Source: Bacteroidales bacterium
GTDB lineage: Bacteria > Bacteroidota > Bacteroidia > Bacteroidales > UBA932
NCBI GenBank assembly: GCA_017554335.1
Contig: JAFZIO010000005.1
Span: forward strand, 1-64,000
DNA: 64,000 bases
Reading direction: 5' to 3'
Shown here: positions 25,033-34,500 of the stretch, one piece after another
Numbering within the stretch: position 1 is the first letter of the stretch
How the letters are laid out: the number at the start of each line of letters is the position of its first letter
The notes under the pieces: model-generated
Told to the model about the DNA's origin: nothing
The model's input: the letters and a program-made list of their open reading frames with translations, nothing else
The model's database searches: none
Translations under genes and position numbers: made by a program

Positions 25033-28000
25033 ATGCAAAGTAAAGGAGCAATCAGACTTGTAGCAATCCTGCTCGCAATTGCCTGCATTTGGCAGCTTTC
25101 CTTCACCGCTGTTACCAGCATCCAGGAGAAGAAGGCCGCAAAGGTGGCAGCTGCAAAGGCCGAGGCTTTCAGCCAGACCCCCGAGTTCGGCAAGATTGCC
25201 GCAGAGGATCAAGCTTATTTCCTTGATTCACTGAAGAAGAACGAAGAAAAGAGGTACACAGACTCCATTTCTTCCCAGAAAGTTTATTTCGGAAACACAT
25301 TCAAAGAAGTTAAGGCCAAGGAGATCAACCTGGGTCTGGACCTCAAGGGCGGTATGAACGTCATGCTGCAGGTTCAGCTCGAGGACCTCGTACGTGCACT
25401 GTCCGGCAACAACCAGAGCCCTGAATTCCAGCAGGCCCTCGCCAACGCCAAGGCACGCATGGTCAACTCCCAGAGCGACTTCATCACCCTCTTCGCAGAG
25501 GAGTGGAAGACCATCACCGGCGGCCAGAGGCTGTCCCAGGTATTCGGCACCTATGAGATGCGCGACCGCATCAAGCCCGAATCCACCGACGAGCAGGTCA
25601 TCGCCGTGATCAAGGAAGAAGCCGAGAGCGCCATCTCCAACTCCTTCAACGTCCTCCGCAACCGTATCGACCGCTTCGGCGTCACCCAGCCTTCCATCCA
25701 GAAGATCGGCAACACCGGCCGTATCCTCGTGGAACTCCCTGGCGTGAAGGAGCCTGAGCGTGTGCGTAAGCTGCTCCAGGGAACCGCATCCCTCGAGTTC
25801 TGGACAACGTTCGACGCTGCTGAGATCACCCCTTACCTGCAGGAAGCCAACGCCCTCCTGGCACAGTACGCTGCCGCCGAGGACGACGACGCAGTTGAGG
25901 AGACCGCAGAAGAAGGTGACCTCGTATCCGAGGAGCTCAAGGCCCAGAGCGAGAGCGGCGACAACCTGGCCGCCTACAAGAAGGCCAACCCTCTGTTCGC
26001 AGTGCTTCAGCCTACGAACTACAGGGGCAACGCCTGCATCGGTTACGCAGCTGCTGCCGATACCGCAGCGGTTGGCAAGTACCTCCGCATGCCCGAGGTT
26101 GCCGACCTCTTCCCCGCAGAGTTCCGCCCCATGTGGAGCGTGAAGCCCTCCGATATGCTGCAGGCCGACAACATCTTCGAGCTCATCGCCATCAAGGCCT
26201 CCAGCCGTGACGGCAAGGCCCCTCTGGACGGCGGTGTTGTGACCGACGCCCGCGTTACCACCAACGAGCGCCGCGGCGGCCATCCTTCCGTGTCCATGAC
26301 CATGAACGCAGAGGGCGCCAACGTGTGGGCCCGCCTGACCAAGGACAACGTAGGCAAGCAGATCGCCATCGTGCTCGACGGTACCGTCTACTCCTATCCT
26401 ACCGTCAACGGTGAGATTACCGGCGGTTCTTCCGAAATTACCGGTAACTTCTCCATGGAGGAGGCAACCGACCTTACCAACGTTCTCAAGTCCGGTAAGC
26501 TGCCCGCCCCTGCTACCATCGTTCAGGAGCAGGTCGTAGGTCCTTCCCTCGGTGCAGAGTCCATCAGGTCCGGTCTCATTTCCTTCATCATCGCCTTCAT
26601 CCTGGTGCTCCTCTACATGATCATCTTCTACAAGGGAGCTGGTCTTGTTGCCGACGCCGCGTTGCTCACCAACGTGCTGCTGCTCTTCGGTACCCTCGCC
26701 TCCTTCGGCGCAGTTCTCACCCTGCCCGGTATCGCCGGTCTGGTGTTGACTCTGGGTATGGCAGTGGACGCCAACGTTATTATATATGAGCGTATCAAGG
26801 AAGAGCTCAAGGCCGGCAAGGGTCTGGGCAAGGCCGTCCACGACGGTTACCAGAACGCCTACTCCGCCATTATCGACGGTCAGGTGACCACCCTCCTCAC
26901 CGGTCTGGTGCTGTTCTTCTTCGGTTCCGGTCCTATCAAGGGCTTCGCTACCACCCTCATCATCGGTATCGTTACCTCCGTTCTGACCTCCATCTTCATC
27001 ACCCGTCTCATCATCGACGACCGCGTGAACAAGGGTAAGAGCGTCAGCTTCGAGTGGGAGTGGTCCAAGAACTTCCTGAAGAACACCAACATCGACTTCA
27101 TCAAGGGCCGTAAGTTCTCTTACATTATCTCCGGCGCCCTGATCGTCATCGCTCTCGGTTCCATCTTCTTCAAGGGCTTCACCTATGGTGTAGACTTCAC
27201 CGGCGGCCGTACCTACGTCGTCCGCTTCGACCAGCCTGTTACCGCAGAGGCCGTCCGCGCTGCCGTCAACAATACTTTCAACGCTGCAGATCCCGAGTCT
27301 TCCGTTGAGGTCAAGCAGTTCGGTGGTGATTCCCAGATGAAGATCACGACCTCCTACAAGGTCAAGGATGAGTCTTCTTCCGTGGACACCGAAATCGAAG
27401 GCATGCTGTTCGAATCTTTGAAGGGCTTCTTCAAGGAGGATGTGCAGCTGAGCGACTTCACCTCCACCCTGGAGAATCCTAACGGTATTATCTCCTCCGA
27501 CAAGGTGGGTGCTTCCATCGCAAGCGATATCAAGCGTTCCGCTATAATCTCCGTGCTCCTCGCACTCCTTATCATCTTCGCTTACATTGCATGGCGATTC
27601 AAGGGCTGGAGCTGGGGTCTCGGCGGCGTGGTCTCCCTGGCACACACTGCCATCATCCTGATCGGCTTCTTCTCGCTGTTCAGCGGTATCCTGCCGTTCA
27701 ACCTGGATGTGGACCAGACGTTCATTGCAGCTATCCTGACTATCATCGGTTACGCTATCAACGATAACGTGGTTATCTTCGACCGTATCCGTGAGAATGT
27801 TGGCCTGCACCCGAACGACGACTTCAAGCAGATGGTGAACAAGTCTCTCAACCAGACTCTCACCCGTACGGTCAACACCTCGGTATCTACCCTCCTCCCT
27901 ATGCTTGCTATTGCAATCTTCGGTGGTGAGAGCATCCGCGGTCTGTCCGTCGCCCTCTGCCTCGGTATCCTCGTGGGTACTTATGCTTCCATCATGATTG

Positions 28001-28047
28001 GTACTCCTATCATGTACGACAGCACCCGCAAGGCTCTGAAGAAGTAA
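25033..28047 (+). CDS. secDF: Protein translocase subunits SecD-SecF fused
   Basis: 1004 residues, a natural fusion as in other Bacteroidetes. One N-terminal span, then a large periplasmic head (FGVTQPSIQKIG, ILVELPGV, with an acidic insert near residue 290). The SecD membrane part carries MAVDANVIIYERIKEELKAGKG (from ~576, conserved proton-path Asp). The SecF half starts near 690 with GVDFTGGRTYVV and ends with INDNVVIFDRIREN (~909). It uses the proton gradient to pull secreted proteins across the inner membrane. Complete, single gene with its own promoter and a 41-base palindromic terminator. Confidence 0.97.
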   Translation: MQSKGAIRLVAILLAIACIWQLSFTAVTSIQEKKAAKVAAAKAEAFSQTPEFGKIAAEDQAYFLDSLKKNEEKRYTDSISSQKVYFGNTFKEVKAKEINLGLDLKGGMNVMLQVQLEDLVRALSGNNQSPEFQQALANAKARMVNSQSDFITLFAEEWKTITGGQRLSQVFGTYEMRDRIKPESTDEQVIAVIKEEAESAISNSFNVLRNRIDRFGVTQPSIQKIGNTGRILVELPGVKEPERVRKLLQGTASLEFWTTFDAAEITPYLQEANALLAQYAAAEDDDAVEETAEEGDLVSEELKAQSESGDNLAAYKKANPLFAVLQPTNYRGNACIGYAAAADTAAVGKYLRMPEVADLFPAEFRPMWSVKPSDMLQADNIFELIAIKASSRDGKAPLDGGVVTDARVTTNERRGGHPSVSMTMNAEGANVWARLTKDNVGKQIAIVLDGTVYSYPTVNGEITGGSSEITGNFSMEEATDLTNVLKSGKLPAPATIVQEQVVGPSLGAESIRSGLISFIIAFILVLLYMIIFYKGAGLVADAALLTNVLLLFGTLASFGAVLTLPGIAGLVLTLGMAVDANVIIYERIKEELKAGKGLGKAVHDGYQNAYSAIIDGQVTTLLTGLVLFFFGSGPIKGFATTLIIGIVTSVLTSIFITRLIIDDRVNKGKSVSFEWEWSKNFLKNTNIDFIKGRKFSYIISGALIVIALGSIFFKGFTYGVDFTGGRTYVVRFDQPVTAEAVRAAVNNTFNAADPESSVEVKQFGGDSQMKITTSYKVKDESSSVDTEIEGMLFESLKGFFKEDVQLSDFTSTLENPNGIISSDKVGASIASDIKRSAIISVLLALLIIFAYIAWRFKGWSWGLGGVVSLAHTAIILIGFFSLFSGILPFNLDVDQTFIAAILTIIGYAINDNVVIFDRIRENVGLHPNDDFKQMVNKSLNQTLTRTVNTSVSTLLPMLAIAIFGGESIRGLSVALCLGILVGTYASIMIGTPIMYDSTRKALKK

Positions 28048-28063
28048 TTCTAACCTTATCTAT

Positions 28064-28104
28064 AAAGAAGAGGGCCGCGGCAAATTGCCGCGGCCCTCTT
28101 CTTT
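28064..28104 (+). terminator. 41-base perfect palindromic terminator after secDF
   Basis: Two exactly complementary 20-base arms (28064-28083 and 28085-28104) are separated by a single A. The outer ends read AAAGAAGA and TCTTCTTT, so the structure can end transcription from either side (secDF rightward, DUF2207 gene leftward). Confidence 0.85.
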
Positions 28105-28197
28105 GACAGCCCGGAGGGCTGGGGGTTTCGGGGGCATGCCCCCGTGCCCCTGGGGGCGGCGCGTAAGCGCGGGGGACGTAACGAGCCGCTGGCGAAG
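28105..28197. repeat. GC-rich hairpin spacer between convergent genes
   Basis: Successive short stems: AGCCC/GGGCT, the palindrome GGGGGCATGCCCCC (28130-28143), GCGC-GTAA-GCGC, and AGCCGCT...AGCGGCT (about 28184-28206), which takes in the stop codon of the leftward gene. Composition and design resemble the spacers at 39.6 kb and 57.7 kb. Confidence 0.6.
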
Positions 28198-29889
28198 CTA
28201 GCGGCTGCCGCCACCGTGGCCGCCGCCGGAGAAGCCGCCGCCTCCGCCGAAGGAGGAGTGGCCGCCGAAGCCGGAGGAAGAACGGGAAGAAGAGGCCGCC
28301 TGGCTCTCCAGATGGCGGTCGTATGCCGTCTTGTAGGCATTGCCGGCGTCTACGGTCCATGAATGCAGCACAGAAGTCATAATCTGAGGCTCCATGCCAT
28401 GGCTGCGGCTAAACTCGGCAAACTGGTCGGGATAGAGCTTGGAGAGGCCCTTGGAGACCTTATCTGCTATGCCGAACAGCTGGGCGAACACGAGATACTG
28501 ACCCCAGAGGCCGACCTCCGGCACTTCGCGATCCCTGGCCAGGGTGAACTCGGAAAGGAAGTTCTTGAACTGAAGGAGCTTCCTTGATTCGGAGACTTTG
28601 TCGCCGGTATACTTGGAAAGCTGGGCTTTGCCCTCTTTTTCTACGCTTTTAGGCCAGTTTACCAGGGCCGAGCTGTGTTTGTTGGCCCATGCTTTGAACT
28701 CGCCGTTTTCCAGGATGCGGTTTTCGCCGGATGCCGCCAGGGCCTTCTTGTACAGCTGCTTTTCACAATCGTCCGAGAAGTCCGGCTCTTCCGCCGGGAA
28801 TGCCAGGTCGAAATGGCCGTCCTCCGCCTTTACTGGCGTAAGCGTGCCGTCGGCAATCCATTTGAGGAAATAGGCACCCATGCGCCTCTCCGGATGGTCT
28901 CCGGCGAATGTCAGGCGCGAGCCGTCTTTCATGAGCCAGGTTGCGACTGGAATGCTCCCCTTGAACGGAGCCTCGCGGTTCCATCCGTCCGGTTTGGCCG
29001 TGCCGAACACTTCAGGCTTCCAGACACGGCCGGTTATTTTCAGAATTATATCCCTGATTATCAGGTATATGACAAGGAGGATCGCAAGAAGCGCCACCAG
29101 AATGAACAAACCGCCTGCTACATAGGCAACCAGGTCGTCGAAAGAAAGCTTGGGCTTTTTCTTGTAGTCGCTGCCCTTGAAGGCCTTCTTCTGCATCTTG
29201 GAGAAGTTTATGTTCTTCACGTTCTGGGAGTTGAAGATTCCCTTCTCGAAGCGCATCATGACTATCAGGCTGCCGCCGTTGCGGAAGCTGCGGTCGGTTT
29301 CAAAGAAGATGGTGCCGTCTTCCCTCAATTCCGACTCGCCCTCGCATCCGAATACCCAGAAACGGGTTTCTTCTTCTGTAAAAGGCTTGTCGTCGAGCCT
29401 GTGGAAGCAGATCGAAGCGTGCTGTGGATTGGCTATGAGGTCGGTGTTCACGAACATGAAGTTGAAGGCGTCGTAATCCTTAAGCGACTGCACCAGGCCG
29501 GTGACCACGAAGCCTGCCGTCCACTTATGGTCGCCAAGGGAACCCTGGCCCCAGCATAGCTCCACGCCATTTTTGCCCTTGTCTATTATGCCGCAGCGGC
29601 CGGCCTTCTCCGAGAGGCTGCGGGACGAATCCCAATGGCGTCCGTCGTCGGCAAATTCCACCCCGTCCTCTTCCACGCTGAGGCCAAGCACCTCGCTGCC
29701 GTTCAGGTTCTCAATAGGGATATACCATTCGGTGCCGCGCACCACGGTAACGTCCCAGCGCTGCTGGATATAAGCGTCGCCTTCTTCATTGATGTAAACG
29801 TCGATGTCGATAGAACGTATTTCCTGGGCAAGGAGACCCAGGGAACTGAGCAGCAGGGCTGCAAGCACTAGAATTCTTTTCATAGTCAC
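28198..29889 (-). CDS. DUF2207 membrane protein
   Basis: 563 residues; the second Met (29883) is an equally good start. Signal peptide 1 to ~22 (LGLLAQ), then the DUF2207 beta region (RSIDIDVYINEEGDAYIQQRWDV-type start), a membrane segment near residues 258-280 (LFILVALLAILLVIYLII), a cytoplasmic-type middle region, and an extreme Gly/Ser/His tail (GFGGHSSFGGGGG...). These are the features of the DUF2207 family of predicted membrane proteins, whose function is unknown. Divergent from the ThiL-like gene, convergent with secDF. Confidence 0.9.
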   Translation of the reverse strand: MTMKRILVLAALLLSSLGLLAQEIRSIDIDVYINEEGDAYIQQRWDVTVVRGTEWYIPIENLNGSEVLGLSVEEDGVEFADDGRHWDSSRSLSEKAGRCGIIDKGKNGVELCWGQGSLGDHKWTAGFVVTGLVQSLKDYDAFNFMFVNTDLIANPQHASICFHRLDDKPFTEEETRFWVFGCEGESELREDGTIFFETDRSFRNGGSLIVMMRFEKGIFNSQNVKNINFSKMQKKAFKGSDYKKKPKLSFDDLVAYVAGGLFILVALLAILLVIYLIIRDIILKITGRVWKPEVFGTAKPDGWNREAPFKGSIPVATWLMKDGSRLTFAGDHPERRMGAYFLKWIADGTLTPVKAEDGHFDLAFPAEEPDFSDDCEKQLYKKALAASGENRILENGEFKAWANKHSSALVNWPKSVEKEGKAQLSKYTGDKVSESRKLLQFKNFLSEFTLARDREVPEVGLWGQYLVFAQLFGIADKVSKGLSKLYPDQFAEFSRSHGMEPQIMTSVLHSWTVDAGNAYKTAYDRHLESQAASSSRSSSGFGGHSSFGGGGGFSGGGHGGGSR

Positions 29890-29908
29890 AAATTTAACAC
29901 TAATTTAT

Positions 29909-29916
29909 TATATTTG
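29909..29916 (+). promoter_or_regulatory. -7 element (TATATTTG) four bases before a start codon
   Basis: TATATTTG ends at 29916 and the ATG of the ThiL-like gene is at 29921. If used, transcripts would begin at or just inside the start codon (leaderless or nearly so). No convincing -33 box. Confidence 0.5.
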
Positions 29917-29920
29917 CGTT

Positions 29921-30925
29921 ATGCAAGATTTCGCACAGCTTGGCCGCAGGGAGGCCATAAGGCTCCTTTTCGAGGGCTCCCCTTTCAAGCCCTTTGAACA
30001 CAGCTCATTTACGCCCGAAGCCGGGCAGAAGGTCGTGGGCGCAAGCCGTATGCTGCTGGAAGGCATAGACTTCGATCTGGTTTATTTCCCCCTCAAGCAT
30101 CTGGGTTACAAGAGCGTAGTCGCCGTAACCGGAGAGCTTTACGCAGGCCTGGCAAGCCCCAGGACTTTGTCCGTGGCGCTCGGCTTGTCGGCAAAACTGG
30201 GCTTCGACCAGGTAAAAGAGCTGTTCGGCGGAGTACTTGCAGCCGCCGGAGAGTTTGGATACAAGGCCGTGTCGCTGGACCTTCAGCCTTCGCGCAACGG
30301 TTTAAGCATCAGCGTATCGGCCATAGGTGCCGCTTCCGCCGTCGATGGCCCGGCCGCCGCTTCCAAGGACCTGCTCTGCGTGAGCGGGGCCCTGGGTGCC
30401 GCTTACTGCGGCCTGCAGCTGCTGGAGAGGGGGAAGAGCCGCTTCGACCAGGGTGTCGGCGCCCCCAAGGAGGACCTGGAGCGCTACCGCATGCTGGTGG
30501 CGTCCTACCTCAAGCCGGAGCTTCCCGGAGGCTTGCCGGAGGCCCTTGCCGAATCGGGAGTCACCCCTTCCGCCGCCCTTTTCGTGGACCGCGGGCTTGC
30601 GGACGCCCTGCTGCGTCTGGTTTCCGCCACCGGCCTCGGAGCCAAGGTGTATGCCGACAAGATACCCTTCGAGGCGGGCAGTTTCGCCCTTGGCAAGGAG
30701 ATGGACTTCGACCCAGTTTCCGCCGCAATGAACGGCGGAGAGGACTGCAGGGTGCTGCTTGCCGTGCCTATTTCCCAATTCGAACAGTTCCGTCACGACT
30801 TCCAGGCGTTTGATATAATAGGACACCTTGCACAGGCCGACGTTGGTGCAGTTCTTGTGACTCCCGACGGCATCGAACACAGGGTGTCTGCGCCCGGCTG
30901 GCCCACAGAAGAAAACAACGTTTAA
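29921..30925 (+). CDS. ThiL-like / AIR-synthase-related protein lacking catalytic motif
   Basis: 334 residues from ATG at 29921 (an upstream in-frame extension overlaps the divergent gene and is not supported). The body matches thiamine-monophosphate kinase: LLEGIDFDLVYFPLKHLGYK (~46-65), SVALGLSAKLGFDQ, SISVSAIGAA, CVSGALGAAYCGLQLLE (~149-165), KPELPGGLPEAL and a C-terminal AIR-synthase lobe. But the N-terminal GDDAA(V/A) nucleotide/Mg site of ThiL is absent, and the usual TTDLL and SDIYAMNG blocks read GASRML and GELYAGLA. It may be a non-catalytic or re-purposed paralogue. Its role is unknown; another true thiL may exist elsewhere. Confidence 0.65.
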   Translation: MQDFAQLGRREAIRLLFEGSPFKPFEHSSFTPEAGQKVVGASRMLLEGIDFDLVYFPLKHLGYKSVVAVTGELYAGLASPRTLSVALGLSAKLGFDQVKELFGGVLAAAGEFGYKAVSLDLQPSRNGLSISVSAIGAASAVDGPAAASKDLLCVSGALGAAYCGLQLLERGKSRFDQGVGAPKEDLERYRMLVASYLKPELPGGLPEALAESGVTPSAALFVDRGLADALLRLVSATGLGAKVYADKIPFEAGSFALGKEMDFDPVSAAMNGGEDCRVLLAVPISQFEQFRHDFQAFDIIGHLAQADVGAVLVTPDGIEHRVSAPGWPTEENNV

Positions 30926-30938
30926 CACTTTTACTAAT

Positions 30939-31550
30939 ATGAAAAAGATCATCGTAGTTCTCAGCGCACTCGTGCTCTGCGCATCTGCAGCCAACGCACA
31001 GGCTTGGCTTGATTCCTTCCTTAAGATCGCAACCGAGAAGGTTGGCGACGTAGTTGCCGGCACCAATGCCGTGTCTTCAGCATTCGACATTAAGGGCGAC
31101 TGGAAATACCAGGGCGTAGCAGTAGGCGCAAGTTCCGATAACGTTCTCGCCAGCCTTGCCACTTCCGCAGGCACCGGCACCATCGAGAAGAAGTGTGACG
31201 AGCTCCTCGCCAAGGCCGGCATCAAGCCCGGCGCAGCGGTCCTGAGCTTCAACAACGACGGTTCCTTCACCCTCAAGGCCGGAAAGATCAGCCTCCCCGG
31301 CACCTGGACCAAAGAAGGCACCAAGCTCACCATCAACTTCGCCAAGATCTTCACCTTCAAGCTTGTAGGTACCATCAAGACAACCTCCAGCGGCTGCAAC
31401 GTCCTCTTCCCCGCCGACAAGTTCGTGGCCTTCATCCAGAAGGTTCTTGAGGCTGTAAACCAGGTCGCAAACAACGCTACCATCACAGCCGTCCAGCAGA
31501 CCCTCGCCAGCGCCAAAGACGTTCAGCTGGGATTCAAACTGGCAAAGTAA
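30939..31550 (+). CDS. DUF4923 exported protein
   Basis: 203 residues, signal peptide 1-21 (ending ANAQA). The mature protein follows the DUF4923 plan: an amphipathic start (WLDSFLKIATEKVGDVV), WKYQGVAV, a central FNNDGSFTLKAGK strand pair, TWTKEGTKLTINF, and a C-terminal helix. It is predicted to be periplasmic or outer-membrane associated and of unknown function. It lies 13 bases after the ThiL-like gene and 15 before dnaE. Confidence 0.85.
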   Translation: MKKIIVVLSALVLCASAANAQAWLDSFLKIATEKVGDVVAGTNAVSSAFDIKGDWKYQGVAVGASSDNVLASLATSAGTGTIEKKCDELLAKAGIKPGAAVLSFNNDGSFTLKAGKISLPGTWTKEGTKLTINFAKIFTFKLVGTIKTTSSGCNVLFPADKFVAFIQKVLEAVNQVANNATITAVQQTLASAKDVQLGFKLAK

Positions 31551-31553
31551 GTA

Positions 31554-31561
31554 TATCTTTG
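31554..31561 (+). promoter_or_regulatory. -7 element (TATCTTTG) four bases before dnaE
   Basis: Matches TAnnTTTG; the dnaE ATG is at 31566. No clear -33 box in the end of the preceding gene. Suggests leaderless initiation, as at 29909. Confidence 0.45.
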
Positions 31562-31565
31562 TGCT

Positions 31566-34500
31566 ATGCCATTCGTTCATTTGCACGTCCATACCCAGTA
31601 CTCCATCCTTGACGGCCTTTCGGACATCAAGAAGCTGTTTGCGCGCGCCAGGGAGTTGAATATGCCCGCCCTTGCCATCACAGACCACGGCAACATGTAC
31701 GGTGTGAAGGAGTTCCTGAAGTGGGGGTGGGACAAGAGCAACCTGGGTCCGGACAAGCAGCCCATAGTGAAGCCCCTGATAGGCTGCGAAGTATATGTAA
31801 CGAGGCATTACGACCATCACCTCCGGGATAACGACCACAAGCAGTACTACCATCTGATTCTGCTGGCCAAGAACTACAACGGCTACAAGAACCTGATGAA
31901 AATCTGCTCCGAGGGCTTTATAGAGGGCTTCTACTACAAGCCGCGCGTCACCCACGAGATCCTGGAGAAGTACCACGAAGACCTTATCTGCAGCTCTGCA
32001 TGCCTTGCCGGTGAAATCTCCAAGAACCTGATGGCCGGCGACTACGAAGGCGCCCGGAAGGCCGCCGAGTGGCACAAGAACGTCTTCGGAGACGACTACT
32101 ACCTGGAGGTAATGCTCCACAAGACCGAGGTGGAGGGTCTGCCGGAGGAGGCATACGACAAGATTTACGAGGTCTACCGCCAGCAGCTGGTGGTAAACGA
32201 GGGTATCTTCAAGCTGGCGCAGGAGCTTGGCATCAAGGTGGTTGCGACCAACGACGCCCACTTCCTGAACAAGGAGGACGGCCCCGTGCACGACCGCCTC
32301 ATCTGCCTCACTACCAACGCCAACATAAGCGACCCCAAGCGCCTCCGCTACACCCAGCAGGAGTACATAAAGAGCGAGGAGGAGATGGCGGCGCTGTTCC
32401 CGGACCACCCGGAGGCTCTCGCCAACACCCTGGAGGTGGCCGACAAGATTGAGGCCTACAAAATCGACCGTCCGCACGTTCTGCCGAAGTACGAAATAGA
32501 CCCCAAGTTCCTTGCCAACATAGACGCCAAGCTGCTGCAGTACAAGGATATAATCGACGAAGGGCGGTACTCTGTATCGAAGGACAAAAACACCGGCATG
32601 GAGCGCAAGGAGTACCGTGGCGACGAATTCTGCCGCTCGGTGGCCTACCTCTGCGAACTTACCTACAACGGCGCGCACCAGCGCTACGGCAGCACGCTCA
32701 GCGAGGAGCAGAACGAGCGAATTGACTTCGAGCTCAAGACCATCTGCAAGATGGGCTTCCCGGACTACTTCCTCATCGTTCAGGACTATATAGCGGCTTC
32801 CCGCTCGCATGGCTACATGGTCGGCCCCGGACGTGGCTCCGCCGCCGGATCCGTAGTGGCTTACTGCCTGGGTATCACCAACCTGGACCCTATCAAATAC
32901 AAGCTCCTGTTCGAGCGTTTCCTTAACCCGGACCGCATCTCCATGCCTGATATAGACGTGGACTTCGAGAACCTGGAAGACGCGCACGAGTACGTGGAGA
33001 AGAATTACGGCGCCGACCATGTGTCGCGCGTCATCACCTTCGGCACGATGGCCGCAAAGAGCGCCATCAAGGACGTCGCCCGCATCAGCGAAGTAAGCAT
33101 AGACGAGTCCAACCGCCTCTCCAAGATGGTACCCGACCGCCTCAGCGAGAAGGTGGAGAAGGAATACCCCTTCAACCCCAAGCTGGACGAGCTGAAACCG
33201 GGCTTCAAGGTCATCGAGAAGGAGATAGAAGTTGACGGCGTCAAGCAGAAACGTACGTTCCAGAAGGGCATGGAGGAGGTGGACGCCAAGATTACCCTTG
33301 CCAATTGCTACCGCCTCGTGCCGGAGTTCATCAACGAGCTGGAAAACGGCCCGGAGATCAACAAGGAGGTGCTGAAGTACGCCCAGAAGCTGGAAGGATG
33401 CATTCGCCAGGTGGGCGTGCATGCCTGCGCCACCATAATCGGCCGCGGCAACCTCACGGACTACATCCCCATCTGCCTGTCGAAGGACAAGGAAACCGGC
33501 AAGGACGTCTGGACTTCCCAGTACGACGGGCACTACATCGAGGACGTGGGCATGCTGAAGATGGACTTCCTGGGCCTGATTACCCTGTCCATCATACACG
33601 AGACGCTGAGGAACATCAAGCAGCGCCACGGAATCGACATCGACATAGAGGCCATTGACATAGCGGACCAGCCGACGCTGGAGCTCTACGGACGCGGCGA
33701 CACCACCGTGGTGTTCCAGTTCGAATCGGAAGGCATGAAAAACTGGCTGCAGCGCCTCAAGCCGCAGCGTTTCGAGGACCTCATCGCTATGAACGCCCTC
33801 TACCGGCCGGGCCCCATGGACTACATCCCGGACTTCGTCGCCCGAAAGCAAGGGCTGCAGAAGATAGAGTACGACCTGCCGGAGATGGAGGAGTTCCTGG
33901 ACGAAACCTACGGCATCACAGTCTATCAGGAGCAGGTGATGCTCCTCAGCCGCAAGCTCGCCGGCTTCACCAAAGGCGAGGCGGACCGCCTGCGTAAGGC
34001 CATGGGCAAGAAGAAGATAGATGAGATGATGGTGCTGAAGGACAAGTTCATGAGCCAGGGCCAGGCTAACGGGCATCCGGAGAAGACGCTGGACAAGATA
34101 TGGAAGGACTGGGAGAAATTCGCCCAGTACGCCTTCAACAAGTCCCACTCCACCTGCTACGCCTGGGTGAGCTACCAGACAGGCTGGCTCAAGTGCCATT
34201 ATACCGCCGAATTCCTTGCCGCCAACCTCTCCTGCAATCTCTCCAACATGGATGAGATCAAGAAGATTATGGCTGACTGCAAGCTCCACGGTATCAAGGT
34301 GCTGAGCCCCGACGTGAACGAGTCCGAGGCCCGCTTTACCGTGAACAAGGAGGGCAACATTCGCTTCGGCTTGGGAGGCCTTAAGAGCTTCGGCAGCAAC
34401 GCTGTGGACGCAATAATAGCGGAAAGGGAGGAAAACGGCCCGTTCAAGGACGTATTCGAGTTCGTGGAGAGGATGGCCGAGCGCTGCGCCAAAGACTCGC

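Noticed and set aside
25228-27810. 860-codon open frame antisense to secDF
   Set aside because: Low-complexity Gly/Asp/Glu/Val composition and a clear sense gene.
31077-34289. 1070-codon open frame antisense to the DUF4923 gene and dnaE
   Set aside because: Produced by the strong G/C third-position bias of dnaE; its product is a Val/Leu/His-rich sequence without domains, while the sense strand is an unmistakable DnaE.
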